DNA from: Mycetocola_B reblochoni
GTDB lineage: Bacteria; Actinomycetota; Actinomycetes; Actinomycetales; Microbacteriaceae
Length of the DNA: 64,000 nt
Assembly (NCBI RefSeq): GCF_003667525.1
Contig: NZ_RCUW01000005.1
Location: forward strand, 62,001 to 126,000
Reading direction: 5' to 3'
A program made the translations under genes and the position numbers. Below are positions 43,316 to 51,213 of the stretch, piece after piece. The notes beneath the pieces are model-generated. The model saw nothing but the letters and a program-made list of their open reading frames with translations, made no database searches and was not told the DNA's origin. Within the stretch, counting starts at the first letter, position 1. Every line of letters starts with the position of its first letter.

Positions 43316-44305
43316 GTGCTCATTGCACAGCGTCCCACGCTTACCGAGGAAACACTCTCCGAGAACCGCAGCCGCTTCGTCATCGAGCCGCTGGAGCCGG
43401 GCTTCGGGTACACCCTCGGCAACTCGATGCGTCGCACCCTGCTGTCGTCGATCCCGGGCGCGGCCGTGACCAGCGTCCGCTTCGACGGCGTGCTGCACGA
43501 GTTCAGCACCATCCCCGGTGTGAAGGAGGATGTCACCGAGATCATCCTCAACATCAAGGGCCTCGTCGTCTCGAGCGAGCACGACGAGCCGATCACCGCG
43601 TACCTGCGCAAGACCGGTGCCGGTCAGGTGACCGCAGCCGACATCTCCGCTCCGGCGGGCGTCGAGGTGCACAACCCCGAGCTGGTCATCGCGACGCTCA
43701 ACGACGCGGCCAAGTTCGAGGTCGAGCTGACCATCGAGCGCGGCCGTGGCTACGTGTCGGCGACCCAGAACCGGAACGAGTTCAGCGAGTCGGGTCAGAT
43801 CCCCGTCGACTCGATCTACTCGCCCGTGCTCAAGGTCACCTACCGTGTCGAGGCCACCCGTGCCGGTGAGCGTACCGACTTCGACCGCCTCGTGGTCGAC
43901 GTCGAGACGAAGCCGGCCATCTCGCCGCGCGACGCGATCGCCTCCGCCGGTTCGACCCTCGTCGAGCTCTTCGGTCTCGCCAAGGAGCTCAACAACCAGG
44001 CCGAGGGCATCGAGATCGGCCCCGCGCCGGTCGAGGCCCAGCTGCCGGGCGAGCTCTCGATCCCGATCGAGGACCTCGACCTGTCGGTGCGTTCCTACAA
44101 CTGCCTCAAGCGCGAGGGCATCAACACGGTGTCCGAGCTCGTCGCCCTGAGCGAGACGCAGCTGATGAACATCCGCAACTTCGGCCAGAAGTCGGTGGAC
44201 GAGGTCCGCGACAAGCTCGTCGAGATGGGACTGTCCCTCAAGGACGCCGTCCCCGGCTTCGACGGCGCGCACTTCTACACCGGAATCGACGAGCAGAACT
44301 CCTGA
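43316..44305 (+). CDS. rpoA: RNA polymerase alpha subunit
   Basis: A 329-residue alpha subunit. The N-terminal dimerization domain has EPLEPGFGYTLGNSMRRTLL and SIPGAAVTSVRFDGVLHEF; the C-terminal domain has IEDLDLSVRSYNCLKREGIN and NFGQKSVDEVRDKL, the surface for activators and UP elements. The start is GTG with AAAGGAA upstream. rplQ follows 47 bp later. Confidence 0.97.
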   Translation: MLIAQRPTLTEETLSENRSRFVIEPLEPGFGYTLGNSMRRTLLSSIPGAAVTSVRFDGVLHEFSTIPGVKEDVTEIILNIKGLVVSSEHDEPITAYLRKTGAGQVTAADISAPAGVEVHNPELVIATLNDAAKFEVELTIERGRGYVSATQNRNEFSESGQIPVDSIYSPVLKVTYRVEATRAGERTDFDRLVVDVETKPAISPRDAIASAGSTLVELFGLAKELNNQAEGIEIGPAPVEAQLPGELSIPIEDLDLSVRSYNCLKREGINTVSELVALSETQLMNIRNFGQKSVDEVRDKLVEMGLSLKDAVPGFDGAHFYTGIDEQNS

Positions 44306-44352
44306 GTTCGGCCCGATCGTTCGACCTTTTCTAATCCTGGAGATACACAACA

Positions 44353-44862
44353 ATGCCTCAGCCCACTAAGGGTCCCCGCCTCGGAGGCGGACCGGCGCAC
44401 GAGCGTCTGCTTCTGGCCAACCTCTCGGCCGCGCTGTTCACCCACAAGTCGATCAAGACGACCGAGACGAAGGCGAAGCGCCTCCGTCCCGTCGCCGAGC
44501 GCCTGATCACCTTCGCTAAGCGCGGCGACCTGCACGCGCGCCGCAAGGTGCTCGGCATCATCGGTGACAAGTCGGTCGTGCACGAGCTCTTCACGGAGAT
44601 CGCGCCCCAGGTGGCCGACCGTCAGGGCGGCTACACCCGCATCACGAAGATCGGCAACCGCAAGGGCGACAACGCCCCCATGGCTGTCATCGAGCTGGTT
44701 CTCGAGCCCGTGACCCCCAAGGTCAAGGCAGCCAAGAAGACGGCCGCTCCGGTCGTCGACGAGGCTCCCGTCGAGGAGACCCCGGCCGAGGAGACCGTCG
44801 TCGAGGAGGCTCCCGTCGAGGAGGCCACCGAGGCGGAGGCCCCCGCCGAGGACGCCAAGTAG
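44353..44862 (+). CDS. rplQ: 50S ribosomal protein L17 with acidic C-terminal tail
   Basis: A 169-residue L17. The core (residues 1-120) has GPRLGGGPAHERLLLANLSA and ITKIGNRKGDNAPMAVIEL. A tail of about 45 residues is strongly acidic, with repeated APVEE-type units. L17 lies on the solvent side near the tunnel exit. It is the last gene before an 18-bp terminator stem. Confidence 0.96.
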   Translation: MPQPTKGPRLGGGPAHERLLLANLSAALFTHKSIKTTETKAKRLRPVAERLITFAKRGDLHARRKVLGIIGDKSVVHELFTEIAPQVADRQGGYTRITKIGNRKGDNAPMAVIELVLEPVTPKVKAAKKTAAPVVDEAPVEETPAEETVVEEAPVEEATEAEAPAEDAK

Positions 44863-44879
44863 CCTCGGCAGCACTGCCG

Positions 44880-44920
44880 CTCGGCGGGCCCGTCACCCTC
44901 GTGGTGACGGGCCCGCCGAG
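44880..44920 (+). terminator. Terminator after rplQ
   Basis: A perfect 18-bp stem (44880-44897 with 44903-44920) and a 5-nt loop CTCGT, followed by CTTGTTGTC. It is the strongest rho-independent-type structure in the window and ends the infA-to-rplQ group. Confidence 0.88.
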
Positions 44921-44981
44921 CTTGTTGTCAATGGCAGGCGTCGGGTCGTCCGGACGCCCGCCCGGTCGCGCCGCGTGCGGG

Positions 44982-44987
44982 TACTGT
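44982..44987 (+). promoter_or_regulatory. -10 element of the leaderless GNAT gene
   Basis: TACTGT ends 7 nt before the ATG at 44995, with no ribosome-binding site between, so the mRNA probably starts at the ATG. Confidence 0.6.
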
Positions 44988-44994
44988 TGACACC

Positions 44995-46044
44995 ATGCCC
45001 TCGCAGACCCGCACACTTTCCGAGCGCCTGGGACCCGTTCCCGAGCCCGTCCGTCCCTCCCACCCCGGCATCGCGGAGTGGAGGTCAGCGACCGCCGCCG
45101 ACGTGGACGCCGTGGTGGGGGCTCTGACCGCGATGGCGGTGACGGACAGCCCCGAGCACCTGCCCAGCGCAGGGCACGTTGCCGAGGAGCTGGCGCTCAG
45201 CCACATCGACCTCGCCGTCGACAGCGTCCTCGGCTTCGACGCCGCCGGTGTGCTGGTCGCCTACGGGCTCGTCGCCCTCGACCCCGGCGCCGATACGCGA
45301 GCGCAGTCGTACCTCTCCGGTGGCGTCATCCCGGAAGCCCGCGGGCGGGGGATCGGCAGGGAGCTGCTGCGCTGGCAGCTGGAGCGCTCGCGGCAGCAGC
45401 TGGCAACCGTGACCGCGGACGTGCCGGGCTGGAGCATGCTGTTCTGCCCCGAGGGCAACGCCTCCGCCCCCGCGCTGTTCGCCCGCGTCGGTGCCCCGCT
45501 CACGCGCTACTTCGTCGGCATGCACCGTGACGTCGCAAAGCCGATCGACAGGGTCGAGCCCAGGGCGGCCGAGGACGGGCTCCGTATCGTCCCCTTCGAG
45601 CCGGCGCTGGCCGACTCCGCGCGGCGGTCCCGCAACGACTCGTTCCGCGACCACTGGGGATCCCAGCCGACTCTCCCGGAGGAGTGGAGCGTCATGGTCG
45701 ACGCCCCGGCGTTCCGCTACGACCTCTCGCGTGTGGCGGTCGTCGGCGAGGGCGATGACCGGCGGGTCGTGGGCTTCGGGCTCGTCGAGCTCAACGAGCA
45801 GGACTGGGAGGCTCAGGGCTACACGAGCGCGTACATCGACTACATCGGTGTCTCGCGCGAGGCGAGGGGCCGACGCGTCGCCCCGGCGATCATCGGGGAG
45901 GTGCTCACCGCCATCCGCGACGCGGGCTACCAGCAGGCCCTGCTCGACGTCGACTCCGCGAGCCCGACCGGCGCCGATGAGCTGTACGGCCGGTGGGGCT
46001 TCGTCGCGGGAACGCGCGAGCTGGCTTTCGTCAGGGAGTACTGA
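44995..46044 (+). CDS. Tandem GNAT-fold acetyltransferase (MshD-like)
   Basis: A 349-residue protein with two GNAT domains in tandem. The first (about 25-185) has the acetyl-CoA loop VIPEARGRGIGRELLRW; the second (about 195-349) has IGVSREARGRRVAPAIIGEV followed by SPTGADELYGRWGFVAG. This tandem layout is shared with mycothiol synthase MshD, and the length fits, but many paralogues of unknown substrate share it too, so I leave the substrate open. It lies between rplQ and truA, which are normally adjacent in related bacteria, and has its own leaderless promoter. Confidence 0.8.
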   Translation: MPSQTRTLSERLGPVPEPVRPSHPGIAEWRSATAADVDAVVGALTAMAVTDSPEHLPSAGHVAEELALSHIDLAVDSVLGFDAAGVLVAYGLVALDPGADTRAQSYLSGGVIPEARGRGIGRELLRWQLERSRQQLATVTADVPGWSMLFCPEGNASAPALFARVGAPLTRYFVGMHRDVAKPIDRVEPRAAEDGLRIVPFEPALADSARRSRNDSFRDHWGSQPTLPEEWSVMVDAPAFRYDLSRVAVVGEGDDRRVVGFGLVELNEQDWEAQGYTSAYIDYIGVSREARGRRVAPAIIGEVLTAIRDAGYQQALLDVDSASPTGADELYGRWGFVAGTRELAFVREY

Positions 46045-46070
46045 CGCGTCTCGCCGCGTCCGACGCTGGG

Positions 46071-46076
46071 TAGCAT
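46071..46076 (+). promoter_or_regulatory. -10 element of leaderless truA
   Basis: TAGCAT ends 6 nt before the GTG at 46083, implying a leaderless message. Confidence 0.55.
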
Positions 46077-46082
46077 GAACGG

Positions 46083-46997
46083 GTGACCGAGCCCGCAGCA
46101 TCCGACCCCGCTCCGCAGCGTCTCCGCCTCGACCTCGCCTACGACGGCACCGCGTTCTCCGGCTGGGCGGCACAACCGGGCAAGCGCACCGTGCAGGGGG
46201 TCCTCGAGGCGGCGGTGTCCCGCCTCTCCGGTGACCGGTTCGCGCCGGTCCGACTCGTCGTCGCGGGTAGGACGGACGCCGGGGTGCACGCGAGCGGGCA
46301 GGTCGCGCAGCTCGACCTGCCGGCCGACCACGCGCGCGCCCTGGTCCGCGGGCGCGGGAGACGCGGCTCCGGTGAGCCGGCGGAAGCGCTGCACCGGGCG
46401 CTCAACGGCGTGCTGGGCCGGAACAGCGACGTGGTCGTGCGCTCCGTCGTCCCCGCGCCCGAGGGCTTCGACGCCCGATTCTCCGCGCTCTGGCGGCGCT
46501 ACCGCTACCGCATCGCCGACAGGGGGAGCGCCCGCGATCCGCTGCAGAGGCACAGGACCCACTGGCACGGCCGGGCACTCGACGACGCGGCGCTCGATGG
46601 TGCGGCGCGCGCCACGGTCGGCCTGCACGACTTCCTCACCTTCTGCAAGCCGAGGGAGGGGGCGACGACGATCCGCACCCTGCAGGACTTCCGCTGGGAG
46701 CGCGACGGGGACGGCGTGCTCGTCGCCGAGCTCCGGGCTGACGCTTTCTGCCACTCGATGGTCCGTTCCCTCGTCGGCGGTGTCGTCGCCGTGGGTGAGG
46801 GGGGTCGGACGCTCGACGAGCTGCGCGACGCGCTCGCCGTTCCCGCACGGCGCCAGTTCGCCTCCGCCATGCCCGCGCGAGGGCTCGACCTGGTCGAGGT
46901 GGGCTACCCCGACGACGATGAGCTGCGCGCCAGGGCCGAGCTGACCAGGGCCAGGCGCACCCTGTCCGGGCCGGTGCACGCCGACCCCCGCCGGTGA
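46083..46997 (+). CDS. truA: tRNA pseudouridine synthase A
   Basis: A 304-residue enzyme that makes pseudouridine at positions 38-40 of the tRNA anticodon arm. The catalytic aspartate lies in VVAGRTDAGVHASGQ, with LDLAYDGTAFSGWAAQPGKR before it and DFLTFCKPREGATTIR later. The Arg/Gly-rich loop after RALVRG is slightly longer than usual. The start is GTG. Confidence 0.94.
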   Translation: MTEPAASDPAPQRLRLDLAYDGTAFSGWAAQPGKRTVQGVLEAAVSRLSGDRFAPVRLVVAGRTDAGVHASGQVAQLDLPADHARALVRGRGRRGSGEPAEALHRALNGVLGRNSDVVVRSVVPAPEGFDARFSALWRRYRYRIADRGSARDPLQRHRTHWHGRALDDAALDGAARATVGLHDFLTFCKPREGATTIRTLQDFRWERDGDGVLVAELRADAFCHSMVRSLVGGVVAVGEGGRTLDELRDALAVPARRQFASAMPARGLDLVEVGYPDDDELRARAELTRARRTLSGPVHADPRR

Positions 46998-47016
46998 CCG
47001 TGCATCGGCGCGACGT

Positions 47017-47050
47017 TTGCCAGGGGTCCGATCATCGCGTAACCTAGATT
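47017..47050 (+). promoter_or_regulatory. Promoter of rplM-rpsI
   Basis: TTGCCA at 47017-47022 is 17 bp from TAACCT (47040-47045); an overlapping TAGATT (47045-47050) is an alternative -10. It leaves a leader of about 125 nt before rplM containing a small hairpin GTTCC/GGAAC (47107-47120), a possible site for L13 autoregulation. Confidence 0.55.
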
Positions 47051-47177
47051 CTTGGTGTGCCGGCTCCCGTGGCCGGACCCCGTGGTTGAGCCCTCCACCT
47101 CACGGCGTTCCATTCGGAACTCCGGCCGGAGCGGGATTCACGAACGTCCAACCTACGATCAAGAAAGCAGCACTACT

Positions 47178-47624
47178 GTGACGCGCACTTACTCCCCGAA
47201 GGCCGCTGATGTCCAGCACGACTGGCTCGTCATCGACGCAGAGGACGTCGTCCTCGGCCGTCTGGCCAGCCACGCGGCGGCCCTGCTCCGCGGCAAGCAC
47301 AAGCCGACCTTCGCCCCGCACATGGACATGGGTGACTTCGTCATCATCGTCAACGCCGACAAGGTCGCGCTGACCGGCCAGAAGGCCGCGCAGAAGGTCG
47401 CCTACCGTCACTCGGGCTACCCGGGCGGCCTCAAGGCTGTCGGCTACGCCGAGCTGCTGGAGAAGAACCCGGTCCGCGCCGTCGAGAAGGCCATCCGCGG
47501 CATGCTCCCCAAGAACAGCCTCGGCCGCGCCCAGCTGAAGAAGCTCAAGGTCTACACCGGTGGCGAGCACCCCCACGCCGCGCAGCAGCCGAAGACCTTC
47601 ACCCTCGACCAGGTCGCCCAGTAA
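47178..47624 (+). CDS. rplM: 50S ribosomal protein L13
   Basis: A 148-residue L13, standard length, starting with TRTYSPKAADVQHDWLVIDA and containing LGRLASHAAALLRGKHKPTF and GMLPKNSLGRAQLKKLKVY. The start is GTG at 47178, fixed by the conserved N-terminus; an in-frame start at 47052 would lie in the leader. It is paired with rpsI 32 bp downstream, as in nearly all bacteria. Confidence 0.97.
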   Translation: MTRTYSPKAADVQHDWLVIDAEDVVLGRLASHAAALLRGKHKPTFAPHMDMGDFVIIVNADKVALTGQKAAQKVAYRHSGYPGGLKAVGYAELLEKNPVRAVEKAIRGMLPKNSLGRAQLKKLKVYTGGEHPHAAQQPKTFTLDQVAQ

Positions 47625-47656
47625 GCACCGGAACACAGACTTTAAGGATTATTGAC

Positions 47657-48139
47657 GTGGCGAACATCGCAGACTCCATCGACCAGGCTCCGGAGAGCTA
47701 CAGCACCCAGTCGAGCACCGAGGCGGCCGCTGCCGCTCCTCGCGTGGTCAACGTTCCGGGCGCAGCCGTCGGCCGCCGCAAGCAGGCCATCGCCCGCGTG
47801 CGGCTCGTCCCCGGCTCCGGCACCTTCTCGGTCAACGGCCGTGAACTGGCCAACTACTTCCCCAACAAGCTGCACCAGCAGCTGATCACCGACCCCTTCA
47901 CGCTCCTCGAGCTGAACGGCAGCTACGACGTGATCGCCCGCATCTCCGGCGGTGGCCCCTCGGGTCAGGCCGGCGCGCTGCGCCTGGCGATCGCTCGTGC
48001 GCTCAACGAGATCGACCGCGAGAACAACCGTCCCGCCCTCAAGAAGGCCGGCTTCCTCACCCGTGACGCGCGCGTCATCGAGCGCAAGAAGGCCGGTCTC
48101 AAGAAGGCCCGCAAGGCGTCGCAGTTCTCGAAGCGCTGA
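47657..48139 (+). CDS. rpsI: 30S ribosomal protein S9
   Basis: A 160-residue S9 with GRRKQAIARVRLVPGSGTFS, SGGGPSGQAGALRLAIARAL and the tRNA-contacting C-terminus KKARKASQFSKR. The first 30 residues are an acidic, Ala/Ser-rich extension. The start is GTG with AAGGA upstream. glmM begins 16 bp after it. Confidence 0.97.
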   Translation: MANIADSIDQAPESYSTQSSTEAAAAAPRVVNVPGAAVGRRKQAIARVRLVPGSGTFSVNGRELANYFPNKLHQQLITDPFTLLELNGSYDVIARISGGGPSGQAGALRLAIARALNEIDRENNRPALKKAGFLTRDARVIERKKAGLKKARKASQFSKR

Positions 48140-48155
48140 TCCGGGGTATCACCCC

Positions 48156-49523
48156 ATGGGTCGTCTGTTTGGTACCGACGGTGTTCGCGGCCTCGCGAAC
48201 GGCGTCCTGACGGCGGACCTCGCCCTCGGCCTCGCCCAAGCCACCGCAGTGGTGCTTGGGCGGGGCCGTCGTGCTGAGGAGCGCCGTGCGCGCGGGGTGC
48301 GCCCCGTCGCCGTCCTCGCACGGGACCCCCGTGTCTCGGGCGAGTTCCTCGGGGCCGCGGTCGCCGCGGGCCTGGCCTCGAGCGGCGTCGACGTGCTCGA
48401 CGCCGGTGTCATCCCCACGCCGGCCGCGGCGTTCCTCGTCGCGGACATCAAGGCCGACTTCGGCGTGATGATCTCCGCGTCGCACAACCCGGCCGCCGAC
48501 AACGGCATCAAGATCTTCGCCTTCGGCGGGCGCAAGCTGCCCGACGAGGTCGAGGAGCGCATCGAGGCGTTCCTCGGTGCCGAGCACCTCCTGCCGACAG
48601 GGGCTGACGTCGGACGCATCCGCCGCTTCTCCGACGCGGAGGACCGCTACGTCCTCCACCTGCTGTCCACGCTCCCGCACAGGGATCTCTCGGGGCTGCA
48701 CGTCGTCCTCGACTGCGCCAACGGCGCCGCCTCCGGGCTCGCGCCGGACGCCTTCAAGGACGCGGGCGCCGAGGTCACGGTCATCGGCAACGAGCCGGAC
48801 GGTCTCAACATCAACGAGGGCGTCGGGTCGACGCACCTGGAGCCGCTGCAGCGCGCCGTCGTCGACCTCGGGGCGGACATCGGGATCGCCCACGACGGCG
48901 ACGCGGACCGCTGCCTCGCCGTCGACGCCAGCGGCGCCGTCGTGGACGGCGACCAGATCATGGCGATCCTCGCCGTCGCGATGAAGGAGCGGGGCCAGCT
49001 GGCGAAGGACACGCTCGTCGCCACGGTGATGAGCAACCTGGGCCTCGGCCTGGCGATGGCCGAGCACGGCATCACGCTGGTGCAGACGGGCGTCGGCGAC
49101 CGCTACGTGCTCGAGGGCATGGCCGCGGGCGGCTTCTCGCTCGGAGGGGAGCAGTCGGGTCACGTCATCATGAGCGACTTCGCGACGACGGGCGACGGCC
49201 CGCTGACGGGACTGCACCTGGTGGCGGAGATGGCGCGGACGGGCAAGACCCTGGCCGAGCTGGCCTCGGTGATGACGGTCTACCCGCAGCGCCTGATCAA
49301 CGTCAGGGGTGTGGAGCGCGAGCTGCTCGACGCCGACGAGGTGATCGCGGCGACCGTGGCGACGGTCGAGGCGGAGCTCGGCGACTCCGGTCGGGTGCTG
49401 CTGCGTCCGAGCGGCACCGAGCCTCTGGTGCGCGTCATGGTCGAGGCGGAGACGGAGGAGACGGCGACACTGCACGCCGAGGCCCTCGCCGCCGTGGTGA
49501 AGGAGCGGCTCTCCGTCGGCTGA
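48156..49523 (+). CDS. glmM: Phosphoglucosamine mutase
   Basis: A 455-residue enzyme converting glucosamine-6-phosphate to glucosamine-1-phosphate on the way to UDP-N-acetylglucosamine. It has the start MGRLFGTDGVRGLANGVLTA, the phosphoserine loop MISASHNPAADNGIKIF, the metal-binding HDGDADRC, GGEQSGHVI and the phosphate-binding RPSGTEPLVRVM. ATG 48156 matches the family start. A short hairpin (GGGGT-ATC-ACCCC, 48143-48155) ends right at the ATG. The partner glmS lies about 8 kb downstream; the zinc locus, proX, a membrane gene and coaA lie between. Confidence 0.96.
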   Translation: MGRLFGTDGVRGLANGVLTADLALGLAQATAVVLGRGRRAEERRARGVRPVAVLARDPRVSGEFLGAAVAAGLASSGVDVLDAGVIPTPAAAFLVADIKADFGVMISASHNPAADNGIKIFAFGGRKLPDEVEERIEAFLGAEHLLPTGADVGRIRRFSDAEDRYVLHLLSTLPHRDLSGLHVVLDCANGAASGLAPDAFKDAGAEVTVIGNEPDGLNINEGVGSTHLEPLQRAVVDLGADIGIAHDGDADRCLAVDASGAVVDGDQIMAILAVAMKERGQLAKDTLVATVMSNLGLGLAMAEHGITLVQTGVGDRYVLEGMAAGGFSLGGEQSGHVIMSDFATTGDGPLTGLHLVAEMARTGKTLAELASVMTVYPQRLINVRGVERELLDADEVIAATVATVEAELGDSGRVLLRPSGTEPLVRVMVEAETEETATLHAEALAAVVKERLSVG

Positions 49524-49615
49524 GGCCGACGCGCAGCAGGACACGGCCCGGGCGGCCTCGGGGGAGACATCCCTCGCGGCCGTCCGGCGTTCGTGGCGCC
49601 ATCCACGGCGGTGGC

Positions 49616-49644
49616 GTGTCGCCGCCGGCGCTAGGCGGCGACAC
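49616..49644. terminator. Bidirectional terminator between convergent glmM and aztA
   Basis: An 11-bp perfect stem, GTGTCGCCGCC (49616-49626) with 49634-49644, and a 7-nt loop. The aztA stop codon lies in the loop, so the stem overlaps the end of that gene. It could serve both converging transcripts. Confidence 0.65.
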
Positions 49645-50298
49645 GGCCGTCCTCGAGCCGCACCACCCGCTCGGCCGAGGTGATCACGGCGGCGTCGTGG
49701 GTCGTCTGTACGACGGTCACCCCCGCACCGGACAGGGCGGTGACGGTGGTGGCGATGAGGCCGCGCGAGTGCTCGTCCATGGACGATGTGGGCTCGTCCA
49801 GCAGGAGCAGCTCCGGCTCCTGGCAGAGAGCGCGCGCGACGAGGGCGCGCTGACGCTGCCCTCCGGAGAGCGCATCGACGTCCCTGTCGGCGAGCGGCGC
49901 TATCTCAAGGGCCGTCATCGCCCGGGCGACGGCGTCGATGTCGTCGCCGCGCAGGCGACGCCACGGGCCGGTGTGCGCCCAGCGCCCCATCGACACGAGT
50001 CCGCGCACGGTGAGCGGCAGGCCAGCGGGGACCTGGCTGTGCTGGGGAACGAGGGCGACGGCCCGGCCGCGAGCACGGCGGGAAGGCGGCCGAGGTCGCC
50101 GGACTCGGGCCGCATCCCTCCCGAGAGGACGTCGAGTAGCGTGGACTTGCCCGCTCCGTTGCCACCGACGATGACGGTGCTGCTCCCGCCGGCCAGGGCG
50201 AGGTCGACGGAGTGGATCCCTCGGCCTCCACGGTGGGTGGCGGTCACGTCGCGGAGCACGATCGGGTCGGACGGGGGGAGGGGGGCGATGTGGAACAT
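49631..50298 (-). pseudogene. aztA: Zinc ABC transporter ATPase (AztA/ZnuC-like), frameshifted
   Basis: Both halves of an ABC ATPase are present but in different frames. From the ATG at 50298, the N-terminal part has Walker A (GGNGAGKSTLLDVL) and runs to about 50068. The rest is read in another frame: Q-loop LVPQHSQVPAG, signature LSGGQRQRALVAR, Walker B LLLLDEPTSS and THD, to a stop at 49631. Restoring one base near 50060-50072 joins them into a normal protein of about 222 residues. Without it, the N-terminal frame runs on to 49915 as nonsense. All motifs are otherwise perfect, so this is a very recent lesion, a sequencing error in a GC run, or less likely recoding. It is divergent from aztB across a Zur-like site, with TAAAAT 7 nt before the ATG. 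Confidence 0.85.
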
Positions 50299-50305
50299 GT
50301 CCTCG

Positions 50306-50337
50306 ATTTTATAGTGAGAATCATTATCATGTAGTGT
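50306..50337. promoter_or_regulatory. Zur-like box with divergent leaderless promoters for aztA and aztB
   Basis: The palindrome TGAGAATCATTATCA (50315-50329) resembles the Zur/Fur-family zinc box (TGAnAATnATTnTCA). It lies in a 45-bp gap between the two start codons. On the plus strand TAGTGT (50332-50337) ends 6 nt before the aztB GTG; on the minus strand TAAAAT (50311-50306) ends 7 nt before the aztA ATG. One repressor dimer set at this site would block both promoters when zinc is sufficient. Confidence 0.8.
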
Positions 50338-50343
50338 GAACGC

Positions 50344-51213
50344 GTGCTCGACGACCTCCTCGCCCCGCTTCAGCTCGCCTTCATGCAGCGCGCGCTGATC
50401 GGGGGGATCCTCGCCGCCGCCATCTGCGCCGTCGCCGGAACCTGGGTGATCGTGCGCGGACTGGCATTCCTCGGCGAGGCGCTCTCGCACGGCATGCTGC
50501 CGGGCGTGGCGATCGCCGGCCTGCTGGGCTGGCCGCCGATGGTCGGCGCGGCCGCCAGCGCCGCCGTGATGGGGGCGGGCGTGAGCGCGCTCTCGCGGCG
50601 CGGACGGCTGTCCGGCGACACGGCGATCGGCCTGCTGTTCGCCGGCATGCTCGCCCTCGGCGTCATCATCGTGTCCCACTCGCAGAGCTTCGCCACCGAC
50701 CTCACCGCGATCCTCTTCGGCGACGTCCTCGCCATCCGCATGGCCGACCTCGTGGCACTCGCCGGCGGCGTGATCGTCACCGTCGCGCTCGCGGCGATCG
50801 GCCACAGGGCGTTCCTCGCGCTCAGCGTCGACGACCGGATCGCCGGGACCCTCGGCCTCGCGCCGCGCTGGGCGGAGGCGGGGCTCATCGCCCTCGTCGC
50901 GGTGGCGGTCGTCTCCGCGGCGCAGGCCGTGGGCACGCTCCTGGTCGTCGCACTGCTGCTCGGTCCGGCGGCCGCCGCCCGCCGCCGTGCACGCAGTGTG
51001 ACCGCCACCATGGCCGGCGCGGCCGTCATCGGGACGGCGTCCGTCGTCGTCGGCCTGCTCGTGTCCTGGCAAGCGGGCACGGCGGCGGGAGCCTCGATCG
51101 CGATCGTCGCCGTCGGCGCGTACCCGATCGCCCTCATCCTCACCCCTCGGCGCTCGCGCGCCGCCGCCGTCGGGCCGGTCGCCCGACTCCCCATCCCGGA
51201 AGGAACCACGTGA
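50344..51213 (+). CDS. aztB: Zinc ABC transporter permease (AztB/ZnuB-like)
   Basis: A 289-residue polytopic membrane protein of the metal ABC-3 permease family. It has WVIVRGLAFLGEALSHGMLP, the cytoplasmic loop that contacts the ATPase, and about eight hydrophobic segments, ending in a short basic tail. It would form the channel for zinc import. The start is GTG at 50344, 6 nt after a TAGTGT -10 element. Its stop overlaps the aztD1 start (GTGA). Confidence 0.92.
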   Translation: MLDDLLAPLQLAFMQRALIGGILAAAICAVAGTWVIVRGLAFLGEALSHGMLPGVAIAGLLGWPPMVGAAASAAVMGAGVSALSRRGRLSGDTAIGLLFAGMLALGVIIVSHSQSFATDLTAILFGDVLAIRMADLVALAGGVIVTVALAAIGHRAFLALSVDDRIAGTLGLAPRWAEAGLIALVAVAVVSAAQAVGTLLVVALLLGPAAAARRRARSVTATMAGAAVIGTASVVVGLLVSWQAGTAAGASIAIVAVGAYPIALILTPRRSRAAAVGPVARLPIPEGTT

